64,000 nt of DNA, taken from NCBI GenBank assembly GCA_029582165.1, contig CM055877.1, forward strand, positions 2,271,523 to 2,335,522, read 5' to 3'. The notes below the pieces were generated by a model. The model worked only from the letters and a program-made list of their open reading frames with translations. It was not told the origin of the DNA and made no database searches. The stretch is from Portulaca oleracea. Taxonomy: Eukaryota > Streptophyta > Magnoliopsida > Caryophyllales > Portulacaceae. Positions 21,633 to 33,144 of the stretch are shown here, one piece after another. Within the stretch, counting starts at the first letter, position 1. Each line of letters opens with the position of its first letter. The position numbers and the translations under genes were made by a program.

Positions 21633-24506
21633 ATGTGGGTCGCCATTCTTATTATCTTCTCGACCCTCCTCATCCTATGGCTCACCCGATCCCGATCCCG
21701 GGCCCACCCGCCACTGCCGCCAGGACCGTCAGGCCTGCCGGTGGTGGGGAATCTCCTCTCTCTCGACCCCGAGCTGCACGCGTACTTCGCCGCCCTGGCC
21801 CGGACCCACGGCCCGATCTTCAGCCTCCGCCTGGGTGGCAAGTTCGCGGTGGTGATCTCCTCCCCGGGGCTAGCCAGGGAGGTTCTCAGGGACCATGACA
21901 TCACCTTCGCCAACCATGACGTCCCTGCCGCCGGGAGGGCCGCCACGTACGGTGGACACGACATCGCCTGGAACCCGTACGGCCCGGAGTGGCGGCTCCT
22001 GAGGAAGGTCTGCGTGAGGGACATGCTGTGTGCCCAAACCCTCGACGCTGTCTATAGCATCCGCCGCCGTGAGCTCCGCCGCACCATCAGGTAGGTACCT
22101 AGCTACTTAATAAACATCTTACCTGCTCCTGGCCTCCTACTCTGTTATAATAATATTTAGAGGTTTTAAAATAATTTCTTATATAATATATTTTAAACAA
22201 TTGCAATATTATATTTTTATGTTAATATTTTTTAGTACGAATCTAATGATGATTATTTTTGTAGCAATTCAGTGTATATATTGAAAATAATATGGTCAAA
22301 ATTTTTTGAAATTTGACTGTACAATTTCCAAAGACGACAATTAATATGGAAAAGAGGGAGCAGTAATTTATAAAGTTTGGTCAAAAAAATAATTTTCATG
22401 TGGTTCAATCACCACCAATATGTATTGACAAACTTTATTTTCTTAATAGGGTCCGTGAACCCAATAACTTAATAAGTTAGTCATATACTTTACACTACTT
22501 TAATGAAAACTTTCACTTTATACCAACCTATCTTCTATTATTTCCATCACAACTTTCTACCTATCGCAACCAATCCACCACAGCCGTACCATAAAAAATA
22601 ACGGGGTTGGAGTCTCTCTAAATTTCCCATTATAAGTCTTAACATTTCCATTGGTACATAAAACTTTACATAAAATAAAACTAATTAAGTTTAGACTTTA
22701 GACAGGTTTAAGTAAAAGTAAATAATAATTTTCTTAGAAGTAGCTAGATAAATTTGGATAGATTTAGATAGAAATAAAAGTAACACTGAATAAGATTATG
22801 TAAAGTTAGATAGGATACGAAACAAGGGTAATTTACCAATTTTCTAATAAAATTCCTACAATTCTGATCCAGCTATATTTGGAACCGGGCTGGGTCGACA
22901 GTGAATTTAGGGGAGCAGGTGTTCTTAACGACAATGAACGTGGTGACGGGGATGTTATGGGGCAGCGGCGCGGCCGAGGGAGAGGAGGAGAGAGAAAGTC
23001 GGGGGAAGGAGTTTCGACGGGTGGTGGCAGAGATGACGGCGCAGTTTGGCCTGCCCAATGTCTCGGATTTTTATCCGAGTCTGGCATGGCTGGACTTGCA
23101 GGGGATTCAGAAGAAGGTCAAGGGGTGTGTGGAGAGATTTGATGTGATTTTCGACGAGGTGATTCAACAGAGGTTGAAAATGGGTGGTGTTGGGGAGGGT
23201 GGCGAAAAGGATTTTTTGGAAGTATTGTTGAAGATGAAGGATGAATATGAGGAGAGTGAAGAAGATGGGAGCAACAAGGTTTCATTTTCCATGACCCATC
23301 TCAAAGCCTTGCTCATGGTAAATCAATCTTTTCATTCTTTTGTGTTGATTATTAATTATGTCTTTATGATATGTTCTTTCAATGGCTACCAAATGGGTGG
23401 TAGGCAACCAATTAAGTGGCAACCATCTTTATTTTTCATGTTTTCTATAAAAGTTTAATTTTTATTAGATTTAAAATACTTAGACCCTATTCTTTGGTTA
23501 AGTTATTTTCAAGTTTGGATGGATAAGTTGGGATAAATTAGGATGAGTTATGATGTTTTTTTTGGGAATTGTATTTTTAGAGTGGGTGCTTTTTGGGGAA
23601 TTGTCTTAGGTTTGGATAAGTTTGGATAAATTAGGATAAATTGAGAGAGTTATATCAAACCTAACCAAAGAACAAGGCCTTAATAGGTGAAATTTTTAGG
23701 TTATGGGACATGTTTGCCATCTTACATAGTTTGATACTTGACTCTTGCCTTTGGTTTATTAAGTTAGTTGATGGTTTATTGTTCACCAACTCACCCAGTC
23801 TTACTCCTTGAAGAGTACATGTTGTTCAACGCTCCAAAAATTGTCACGGATTCTCAACAAGTACCACACAATCTTTTCTGTGCAGGACATGGTGGTGGGA
23901 GGAACAGACACAACATCAAACACAATCGAATTCGCCATGGCGGAGATCTTGCGAAAACCCCATGTGCTCGAAAAGATACATGAAGAACTAGACACAGTGG
24001 TAGGCAAAGACAACATCGTAGAAGAACACCACATCTACAAACTCTCTTATTTACAGGCCGTCATGAAAGAAACGTTGCGTTTACACCCTGTTCTTCCTGT
24101 ATTGATCCCCCATTGCCCTAGCGAGTCCCGCGTCATTGGAGGCTACACAGTCCCAAAAGGCACGCGAGTATTCATCAACGCGTGGGCCATCCAACGGGAC
24201 CCATCGATATGGTCCGACCCCTTGGAGTTTGACCCAGACAGGTTTCTGAATGCCAAGTTTGATTTTAGTGGGAACGACTTCAGTTATTTGCCGTTTGGGT
24301 CGGGGAGGAGGAGTTGTGCTGGAGTAGCGATGGGCGAGAGAATGGTTATGTTTGCATTGGCGTCAATCTTGCACTCCTTTGATTGGGGGTTGCCCCATGG
24401 AGAAGAATTGGATGTTGAGGAGAAGTTTGGCATTGTGTTGAGCAAGAAGGTGCCCTTGACCTTGATTCCCCAACCTAGGTTGTCTAATCCTTCACTTTAT
24501 GAATAA
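21633..24506 (+). CDS. Cytochrome P450, CYP706-type, copy 1
   Basis: Exons 21633-22090, 22873-23317 and 23886-24506 join in phase to 507 aa. The ATG encoding MWVAIL is used because it aligns with MWVATI of the neighbour; an upstream GTG frame is not a plant start. An N-terminal ER anchor (about residues 1-20) is followed by the proline hinge HPPLPPGPSGLPVVGNLLSL. Exon 3 opens with DMVVGGTDTTSNTIEFAM (I-helix oxygen-binding groove), then KETLRLHP (ExxR) and FGSGRRSCAG with haem Cys at about residue 445. The overall wording matches CYP706. Characterised members oxidise sesquiterpenes in several plants, but the substrate here is unknown. Intron 1 holds a Stowaway-like MITE and intron 2 a Tourist-like MITE. 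All key residues are present. Confidence 0.92.
22140..22362. mobile_element. Stowaway-like MITE in intron 1 of P450 copy 1
   Basis: The right end GACAATTAATATGGAAAAGA and GGGAGCA matches Stowaway ends, and the interior shares TACGAATCTAATGATGAT with other Stowaway copies in this window. The left end is eroded. Confidence 0.5.
23483..23679. mobile_element. Tourist-like MITE in intron 2 of P450 copy 1
   Basis: The ends GACCCTATTCTTTGGTTAAG and CTAACCAAAGAACAAGGCC are inverted repeats flanked by TTA on both sides (23480-23482, 23680-23682). The interior repeats GGATAA(G/A)TT words. Non-coding. Confidence 0.78.
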
Positions 24507-25070
24507 TGTGTGTGATAACTTGATGTATTTATGTATATGGATTAATCTTTGCATTTAATAGAATTTTACAATGATATGGATGAATTTATGAACATATGAG
24601 TTTGTATTTAAGGATTTTGAATTATAGTAATCCAATTTATGATAACATGTACTTTAAAATAGGATTTTGAATTATAGTAATCCAATTTACAGTACCTCCA
24701 TCTAGATCGCAAACATTCACCCATAGGTTTTGTTCTTCTACCAACAAAAATATTGGTATAAGTTCAAGAATCAATGCAATTCTAAAATTTGATCGTTCAA
24801 ATCTAATATTCATCAAACACCAAAAGTATCAAACTTGTCTTAATATGAAATTCGGACATCAAACATTCGAGTCCAAATATTGGTCATCACTGTTTGGTAT
24901 TCAAAGTTCAAAAGTGTCATTGTTACCATGACATGAATCATTGTTCGGTATTCAAAGTTCAAAAGTGTCATTGTTACCATGACATGAAATTCAGACATCC
25001 AGGTGCCGAACATCGATCATCTAGGTTTAGGTTCAAGTCTAAATACAACGAGACTTGTCAAAATTGAAAC
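24507..25070. other. 3' flank of P450 copy 1 with two local duplications
   Basis: A segment AGGATTTTGAATTATAGTAA occurs twice (about 24612 and 24662, 50 bp apart). A unit of about 53 bp with GGTATTCAAAGTTCAAAAGT and CATTGTTACCATGACATGA occurs twice in tandem (about 24895-25000). No gene is seen. Confidence 0.8.
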
Positions 25071-25680
25071 TCAGATAAAGTCGGATATTACATTTTCGAC
25101 TAAACGACTGATTTGACTAAACTCGAAACGACCCGGACAAAGCCTTGTTATCAAAGAGGATTTTCCAACTTTTTTTTTCCCAAGGGTAGGAGGGGAAAAG
25201 AAGGAAGCTCTTCTCTCAAGAGATCTGCCTAGCCTATCTTCTAAGATGATACAACTGAGCTCGCTAGAGGAACCGAGGGGCCAAAATCTAGAGATTGTCG
25301 TGTAAAGACCTTGTTTTGCAAGCCAGTTTGCCGCTCTGTTTGCTTCTCTGAAAATATGTCCAACCGAGTGGATCGGAAGGTGCAATAGGCCAGGAACACC
25401 TAATTGATGACAGAGATGATATGAAGGATGGACCAAGGAGCCTCGAAACGATCATTGACAGTGTCGATAACAATCCTATTATCTCATTCGATAATGATGT
25501 TATTAAAGAGCCCAGTCTGAGTACTTTTTGAAGACCATTACGCAAAGTCGTTGCTTCAGCAACCAATATGGAGGAGAGACCAAGGTTGAAAGAGCAGTCG
25601 ATAATGAGTTGACCTCTCCAGTCTCTAATAATGAAGCTCAGGTTGAGTGCAAAGAGTCTAACATTATGTGTGTGTGCCAT
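25071..25680 (-). pseudogene. LINE RNase H-like remnant, frameshifted
   Basis: On the minus strand one frame gives LGLSSILVAEATTLRNGLQK and another gives GHIFREANRAANWLAKQGL, both standard parts of the RVT_3 RNase H-like domain. They lie in different frames with a broken middle, so the copy is dead. A poly-T run near 25161 (poly-A on the minus strand) may mark the 3' end. Confidence 0.7.
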
Positions 25681-25745
25681 TCTTCAGCAATTTTCTTAGC
25701 CCTAATGAGGATGCTATCTGGATTGGGCTGTGGGTTTGCTTTTCG

Positions 25746-26665
25746 TCGCCCCCCTTTTTACTAATGTCGCCCACTTTTTCATAATAATTTCCAATATCGC
25801 CCTTGACCCTTCACTCTCTAACTTCTCTCTAGTTTCTCTCTCTTATAATAATAATAATAATAATTATTATTATTAACAAAAAATTAATAATAATAATAAT
25901 ATTTACAATTTATTTTTTTTAAAAATTGTAATTATTATTATTATTATTATTACTATTATTATTGTTAATATTATTATTATTATTATCATTATTAATATTA
26001 AATTGCAATGTTATTATTAAATTTAGGTTGAATTTCAAAAACCGTTAATTTATTAATAATAACATGTAATTTAATATTAATAATGATAATAATAATAATA
26101 ATAATAATAATATTAATAATAATATTTACAAAAAAATTTTTTTAAAAAAAATCCGAAAATATGGTTGCGGCACGAAACGTGCGGCGGCGCCGCGGCGGTG
26201 CCGCACTTAGATCGCGGCAACACCACGCCGGTGCCGAGATCTAAGTGCGCATAGCGCGCCGCGCCGCATACTTCGCACGCAACTGTATTTTCAGATTATT
26301 TTTTTTTAAATATTTTTTAAAAATATTATTATTAATATTATTATTATTGCAAATATTAATAATAATAATATTAATAATAATATTTACAATTTTTTTTAAA
26401 AAAAATCCGAAAATATGGTTGCGGCACGAAACGTGCGGCGCGCATGGCACCGCCGCGGCGCCGCCGCACGTTTCGTGCCGCAACCGTATTTTCAGATTTT
26501 TTTTTTAAAAAAAAAAATTTGTAAATATTATTATTAATATTATTATTAATATTATTATTATTATTATTTTTATTATTAGAGAAAGAAATTAGAGAGGAGA
26601 GAGGAATAAAAAAGGATAGGGGTAAAATAGTCATTTGGGAGCCGACATTAGTAAAAAGGGGGCGA
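25746..26665. mobile_element. 920-bp TIR element with GC-rich palindromes
   Basis: The ends are inverted repeats. The left end TCGCCCCCCTTTTTACTAAT continues with GTCG; the right end read in reverse is the same with one C fewer. Similarity continues inward through CTCTCTAA(C/T)TTCT-type words to long (AAT)n tracts. The centre holds GC-rich islands at about 26160-26300 and 26405-26496. The second is a near-perfect palindrome with arms of about 32 nt (ATGGTTGCGGCACGAAACGT and its complement). No transposase frame is present. No clean target duplication was found, so the superfamily is open. It separates the two P450 genes. Confidence 0.75.
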
Positions 26666-26680
26666 TGTTAAGCAATGCCC

Positions 26681-26690
26681 TTTATAAATT
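26681..26690 (+). promoter_or_regulatory. TATA-like box of P450 copy 2
   Basis: TTTATAAATT lies 49 bp before the ATG and 15 bp after the end of the TIR element. If used, the leader would be about 15-20 nt, short but possible. Upstream promoter sequence would then lie inside the element. Confidence 0.45.
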
Positions 26691-26729
26691 GACAAGTAAC
26701 TGAAGCGTCCACCATCTTCTTCACAGACA

Positions 26730-29700
26730 ATGTGGGTGGCCACCATTGTCTTGTTGACCCTGCTAACACTATGGATAAAACGCTTCCTTACCCAAACCCG
26801 GCTCCACCCGCCCGTACCACCCGGCCCACGAGGCCTGCCCATCTTGGGCAACCTCCTTTCCCTCAACCCTGAGCTCCACTCCTACTTCGCCTCCCTGGCC
26901 CAAACCCACGGCCCAATCTACAGCCTCCAGCTCGGCCGCAAGTTCGCCGTGGTCATCTCCTCCCCGTCGCTCGCCAAGGAGGTCCTCCGCGACCAAGACT
27001 TCATCTTCGCCAACCACGACGTCCCCGCCGCCGCGAGAGTCACCAGCTACGGCGGCCGCGACATCGTCTGGACTCCCTACGGCCCCGAGTGGCGTCTGCT
27101 CAGGAAGGTCTGCGTCAGGGAGATGCTCTGCGCCCCCACCCTCGACACCGTTTACGGGATCCGCCGCCGCGAGGTCCGCCGCACAATCAGGTAATAGAAT
27201 CACATCACAATTTATTTATTGGGTTTTTGGATCAAAATAATCGGACTTCGGTGAATGATTGAAAATAATTTAAACTGACTTTTTGGATAAAAAAGTGTCA
27301 AATTTTTAATTTATTTAGGTACTGTTTTTTCTGCAGTATTTTGTGGTATAGTGTGGTGTGGTGAAATTACAGTGAGTGTGGTGGAATTTTAGTAGATTAT
27401 TGGTATATGAGGTTATTGAGAAGAGAGAATTTAAAAAGTAGATGAGAAAAGTGAGGTGAGAGAAAAATAATGATTTGTGTTACAGTATGGTGAATTGTGG
27501 CAAACTGTAATGTGCTGTAGTATTGCAGTTTGCTAACCGCAGAAAAGAACTGAGCATTACTCTGGCTAAACCAAAATTGAATCCTTAAGGTTAATATTTA
27601 GTTCAGTCTATTTATATTATTTTCAGTGAAATCCGAACTTGAACTTCAAAGGTGTTCGGTCAACTTTGTGAGGTCAGAGTTCAATTTTAGTTTAGCATGA
27701 GTAATATTAAATTTTGTTAACTTTTTTGGTAGTTTTTTTTGTAAACTTACACAAATATATCAAAATTAATTTTTTTATTTTTTTTAACTTGGATAATTTT
27801 GATAAAAATTGATAAATTTTGGTAAAATGAACTTAGGAGTGAATTTGACATGCCAATGAATTTTACCAATGAATTTTGGTAAATTTAAAACATTTTTATC
27901 CAAAAAAATCAATTTGAATTATTTTCAATTATTTCACTTTCACTCTCAATTATTTTGAACCAAAAATCGTTATTTATTGGAGACTTATTTAATTATGGTT
28001 ATTAATAGTGGGTGCAATTTTGCGTAGGTACCTGTGGAGTCGGGCCGGGTCGGCGGTGAACGTAGGGGAGCAGATGTTCCTGACGACGATGAACGTGGTG
28101 ATGGCGATGCTGTGGGGCGGCGGCGGCGGCGGCGTCGCGGCGGAGGAGGAGGCGGAGAGGGAGGCGCGGGGGAGGGAGTTCCGGCGGGTGGTGGCGGAGA
28201 TGACGATGATGTTCGCGGCGCCGAACGTGTCGGATTTCTTCCCGGAGCTGGCACGGTTCGACTTGCAGGGGATCGTGAGGAAGGTGGAGGGTTGTGCGAA
28301 GAGATTCGATGAGATTTTTGAGAAGGTGATCGATGAGAGGAGGAAGAAGGTGGGTGGTGGTGGTGGTGGTGGTGGGGAGGAGAGAGAGAAGGACTTTTTG
28401 GAAGTTCTGTTGAAGATGAAGGATCAGTATGAGGAGGAGGAGGAGGAGGATGGTAACAGCAAGGTGTCGTTTTCCATGACTCATCTCAAAGCCATTCTTT
28501 TGGTGAGTACGTCCCAACTTAATATTAATTTTTTGAAACAGGAAACAGGAAACGTAGTTGAATTAAAACAACCAAAATGATAAATATTTTGAAGCAGGAA
28601 ATTGAACGGTAATACAATGACTTTTAGAAGTGTCAATAGCAATATACTGAACTTCATTTTTGAACAGTAATATCAGTCACCTTTATAATTTGGTGACATT
28701 AATGTATTCGGTATTTTTAGGATTAGGGGGTTAGTTTTATTGTTAATTTTTAGGGTGTAAATCCTTGAAGATACATTAATGTCATCAAACTATAAAGGTG
28801 AGTGATATTACTGTCCAAAAGTGAATGTCGACATATTGCTATTCAACACCCCTAAAAGTTGATATATTACTGTCCAATTTCCCTTTTGCAACTTCTACCA
28901 TAGTTAATTTTTTTTTATTATAGTAGTTAAAAATTTCTTAACATTAATTTGAGTAAGACAAATTTAATATATTAAAAAGGTTTATGTGTCAACGGAGAAG
29001 ATTAATTATTCCAACAGTTATTTTGATCGAAATAAATCAATTTCACTATTTTACAGATAAGATTAACTATTCCAATAAGGGTGCGTCTGGTTGGTCAAAA
29101 AATCATGAGGAAATGGTCAATTTTCTTGGATTGTCTTATATATTCCCCATGTTTGTATATTAGTTGACCTTAGGAAAAATTATATGATGGACCCACAACT
29201 TCCTACATTTTTTTACTGAAAATTTCCTTTATGGGAGTCAAAGGAAATTTTACTCGAGAAAATCTTTTCTATGAAAAATTTCCTATAAAAGTTTTTATCT
29301 GTAAAAATTTCTATTGAATTCCTACCGATCACTCCCTAAATAAAATAAAAAAAAAAAGCACCTTCACATCTCCTTTGGCGGCAAAAGTCAACAAATACAA
29401 CGCAATCACTCCTCAAAATATATTGCATATTATCAACATTTTCATTTTCTTTTGTTCATTATTGATTGATAATGTATGTCCTCGAGCATCCTTACCATGG
29501 AAAAATTGAGGTGCCAAATTTATTAGGTCTTTATTTATTACTCCATCCGTTCTTTTTTATCTGTCATTTATGGTTTTTTGTGCCAATGTTTAATCAATAA
29601 TTTCTAATATAAAACTTTTATAGAAAAATATGATATTATACTTTTTTAATAGTATTTTTTATTACGAATCTAATGATATCAATTTTGTATGATGAATCAT

Positions 29701-30812
29701 TATACAAATTAAGATATTAACGGTCAAAGTTTTTGCCACAATTCCCTAGGCGACAGATAAAACAAAACGGAGGTAGTATATATATGCTCAATTTTCCCCG
29801 TTTCTATTATACTCCCTCCATTTTTATTTAAGTGTCATCTAAGTATTTGTGTTAAAATTTTAACCGATACATAGTGTGTTAGCTATTTGGATTAAATATT
29901 TACTATGAGAAACTATTCCAACAAGCTGCTTCAAAAAGTGTCTCCCAAATATGATAAAAGATCATTCAACCTTGTGGTATATGAGTCATTGATTCTTCCA
30001 CTTCTTGTAATAGTTTGACAATCAATTGTTAGTTATTTGAATTAGTTGTTAACTATTAAACATTTGCACTAACTATCTTTTGCGAGAAGTTATTTTAAGA
30101 AGTTTCAAAAAGTTATCTCCCAATTACACGTAAATTATGCAACTTTGTCGTTCACTTGATAGTCATATAAATAACTCTCTCCGAGCAGGACATGGTGGTG
30201 GGAGGAACAGACACAACATCAAACACAGTCGAATTCGCCATGGCCGAGGTTCTCAACAACCCAAAAATCCTGAAAAAGGTGCGCGACGAACTCGACACAA
30301 TAGTCGGCAAGGACAACATCGTAGAGGAACACCACATTCACAAGCTCCCCTATTTACAGGCCGTCATGAAAGAAGCTCTGCGCTTGCACCCAGTTCTTCC
30401 CTTAATGGTCCCACATCGCCCCAGCGAGTCCTGCGTCATCGGAGGCTACACCATCCCAAAAGACACCCGAGTCTTCGTCAACGTGTGGGCCATCCACCGG
30501 GACCCATCCCTATGGCCCAACCCGTTGGAGTTTGATCCGGAGAGGTTCCTGAATGCCAAGTTTGACTTCAGTGGGAACGACTTCAGTTACTTGCCGTTTG
30601 GGTCAGGGAGGAGGAGTTGTGCTGGGATATTGATGGCGGAGAGGATGGTTCTATTTGAACTTGCGTCGGTCTTACATTCGTTTGATTGGGAGTTGCCCGA
30701 GGGAGAAGTGAAATTGGATCTTGAGGAGAAGTTTGGGAGTGTGTTGAGCAAAAGAGTGTCACTCACCTTGATCCCTCAGCCCAGGTTGTCTGATCCTGGT
30801 CTCTATGAATAA
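26730..30812 (+). CDS. Cytochrome P450, CYP706-type, copy 2
   Basis: Exons 26730-27190, 28028-28502 and 30189-30812 join in phase to 519 aa, with the same intron positions as copy 1. It has an N-terminal anchor (MWVATIVLLTLLTLWIKRFL), hinge HPPVPPGPRGLPILGNLLSL, oxygen-binding GGTDTTSNTVEFAM, ExxR in KEALRLHP, and FGSGRRSCAG with haem Cys at about residue 456. The 12 extra residues relative to copy 1 come mainly from simple GGC/GAG codon runs in exon 2 (polyglycine after AMLWGG and after RRKKVG, polyglutamate after QYE). Exons 1 and 2 are far more GC-rich than the introns. It likely sits on the ER as a monooxygenase. Introns carry at least three MITEs. The tandem placement and same strand point to local duplication. 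Confidence 0.93.
27318..27556. mobile_element. Tourist-like MITE in intron 1 of P450 copy 2
   Basis: The ends GTACTGTTTTTTCTGCAG and CCGCAGAAAAGAACTGAGCA are inverted repeats flanked by TTA (27315-27317, 27557-27559). The interior is made of GTGGTGTGGTGAAAT-type words. Confidence 0.7.
28596..28883. mobile_element. Foldback MULE-type MITE in intron 2 of P450 copy 2
   Basis: Long imperfect inverted repeats: the left end AGGAAATTGAACGGTAATAC is mirrored by the right end, whose reverse is GGGAAATTGGACAGTAATAT. Flanking nonamers TTTTGAAGC and TTTTGCAAC match at 7 of 9. Non-coding. Confidence 0.65.
29541..29776. mobile_element. Stowaway-like MITE in intron 2 of P450 copy 2
   Basis: Starts CTCCATCCGTTCTTTTTTAT after TA and ends ATAAAACAAAACGGAGGTAG before TA. 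Interior words TACGAATCTAATGATA and ATGAATCATTATAC recur in other copies. A one-sided relative starts at about 29813. Confidence 0.8.
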
Positions 30813-31364
30813 GAAAAGATTTGTTTATGGTTTGTGTTTTGCTAAGTTGTGAACTTAACTTCAGGAAGATTGCATCCTTGTACATTTGCTTATTTAAACA
30901 AGATGCTTCATACTCATGATGCTTGGAATTTTAATGCATTGTTTATAAGTTGAACAACATCAATATGTTTGGCGTACAATTTCCAACAACTTGTTGATGA
31001 GCTTGAGTAGTTAACTTGACTATGAGACAGCTTGGCTCCAATATATATTAGATGCATCCGGAGTATGTGTTCTAGATTTTTGTGAGTGAATAATTGTATG
31101 AATCAAAGTGAACAATCATAATAATAAGAGTGAATAACTTAACACATGTGGGTGCACAATTGTAGAATTTGGAATACATATTCCGAAAGCAGCTAATAAT
31201 TTTTCAGCTCGGCTTATTGATGGTACTCATACCTAATAACGGTGTCTTGTTTGTACCTTTGTAGTTTGTACTTCAAAGTTCAAATGTTATCAAGACTACA
31301 GCTAACAACTCAAGTATGCCAGTGAATATGATCGTTAGAGTGGACCAATGAAGTTGGCTATTAT

Positions 31365-31675
31365 GGGGGGTGTTTGGTTATAAACTTTTTGGGGTAGCTT
31401 TTAGCTTTTTGGACATTATCAGCTTTTTGATCAAGGTGGAAAAACTACTTGAGATGTTTGGTAACAAACTTTTCATATTAGCTCTTTGAACCCAATAAGC
31501 TAGTTTTCAAAAAATTACTTGAAAAAGATTTTTGAAGTAACTTTTTACAAAAAGCTAGTTGACCACAAACACTTTTCCCACAATCAGCTAACCCAAACAT
31601 CTAAAGTCAAACAATTATCAGTTAACAGTTACAAGCTAACAGCTAACAGCTATCAGCTGGTTGCCAAATAGGGCC
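31365..31675. mobile_element. MITE with GTGTTTGGTTAT-type ends
   Basis: The left end GGGGGTGTTTGGTTATAAAC is loosely mirrored by GGTTGCCAAATAGGGCC. The interior is rich in AGCT(T/A)TTTG and CAGCTAAC words that fold back. A relative broken by another MITE lies at 47637-48120. No ORF. Confidence 0.6.
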
Positions 31676-31731
31676 TATGTCTTTTTATTTGAACATCAAG
31701 TATCACAGCCGCACCGGAACAAAATCATACA

Positions 31732-31803
31732 TCTGTTGTAGTCTAGCTGGTTAGGATACTTGGCTCTCACCCGAGAGACTTGGGTTAAAGTCCTGGCAAC
31801 GGA
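31732..31803 (+). pseudogene. Decayed tRNA-Glu (CTC) copy
   Basis: Matches the intact tRNA-Glu genes at 55773 and 57334 over 72 nt, with anticodon CTC retained. The acceptor base 3 is T in place of C, the T-stem has TTGGG/CCTGG, and the T-loop reads TTAAA in place of TTCGA. That damages the internal B-box promoter and the conserved T-loop, so expression is doubtful. Confidence 0.75.
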
Positions 31804-32389
31804 AATAATGTTTTTCTTCATCTTGGGTCAATTTTTATTGGTTTTGCTTTTGGTTTCAGCGAAATTGTGCATAGTCGTCCAGCACTCTACAGGACACTAA
31901 TTAATGATTAGTTTCACCGAGTCCAGGGTTTCTAATTAATGGTTTCTTGCAGCTGAATATTTCCTGATGCAAAATTCCAAGCAGGTTATACATATTATCA
32001 TTGATTAACTACATAAAAGCAGAAGTAAAATTATATTTCTGGAGCCTCCTGTACTCTCAGCTAGTGTGTAATTTTACTAGCGAATGTGTATAATTTTATT
32101 AGAACACACATGCAGGTAAAGATTTATGATCATAAATTTTAAAAATTTATTCCGAGAGCAAATGAACATGGGCCTCCTGGAATTATAATCCAATTTTCAA
32201 AACAAAAGTGAGTCAGAACCCAAAAAGTACAAAACTTTAAACAGGCAAGGCCCGCCTTTCTCAGACCCGTTTATACATGCCTGTTGGGCACCCGTACATT
32301 TGCCCAGGCCCATGTGAAGGTAATCACTAGCTTTGTATATATAGCATTGATCACGGTGGTCAACGGATATTGAAATTATCTGAGTACTG

Positions 32390-32825
32390 ATGTTAGGGTT
32401 GTTCATAATCTAGTCCGAATCAAAAAATGGACTGGAACGGACTGGATCGAAAGGATTGAACATAATTCGGTCCGGGAAATAACAAATTTCGGTCTTCGGT
32501 CCAGTCTTTGGATCGAACTGAAAAGATCGAAGACTGGATCAAGAATCCAATTACAATAGTTGCTAGAGCTTTTTCATATCACTGCTAGTGCCTATTATGA
32601 AACTCAAGTATGAAATTATTCATGAGGTTTTCTCGAATTATTCATGAGGTTTCTCCTTTGTACGTATGTCATAACTCTATTTGCACAGGTTCAGTTCACA
32701 CAAAATTTGACAGTAGAATTCAACCTCTTAATTCGGTCCATTCGGTCGGTCCAGCCCTGGACCGAACCGAACAAATTTGGTCCAGTCCTGTCTAGTTCGG
32801 TCCAGTCCGGAACTGACGCAATGCT
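32390..32825. repeat. TIR-type element rich in CGGTCCAG words
   Basis: The left part (TAGTCCGAATCAAAAAATGG, then GGTCTTCGGTCCAGTC) and the right part (TCCATTCGGTCGGTCCAG, then TAGTTCGGTCCAGTCC) are rich in the same words in both orientations. Same family as 20756-21565. No ORF is supported. Outside the listed elements, the 30813-33144 stretch is non-coding. Confidence 0.45.
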
Positions 32826-33144
32826 CCATTTGGATGGTTTTGCTGGGGTTGTTTCTTTAGTATTATCTTCCAACTTTGAAGGAAATGGGTATCTTCCACA
32901 GTTCCATAATAACGATGCGTCTTTTTCAGGTATTCATGCAATTTGATATTTGGGTAAAGCATGACGTATAATTATCATAGATAGTGCTATTCTTTGTCAG
33001 AAGTAGAACACAACGTTCATTGGATTGAATTGCATGTATTCATTTTCCACTGATTAAAGGGCACTAAGATTTTGTCTCTATACAAACCATATGCCTCCAA
33101 ATTAAGGAATAATATATAATTCAAAAGTAAGGCTAACTCCATTT

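Noticed and set aside
21602..22024. Long antisense open frame across P450 exon 1
   Set aside because: It lies opposite a GC-rich coding exon and has no family motif. Such frames are expected shadows.
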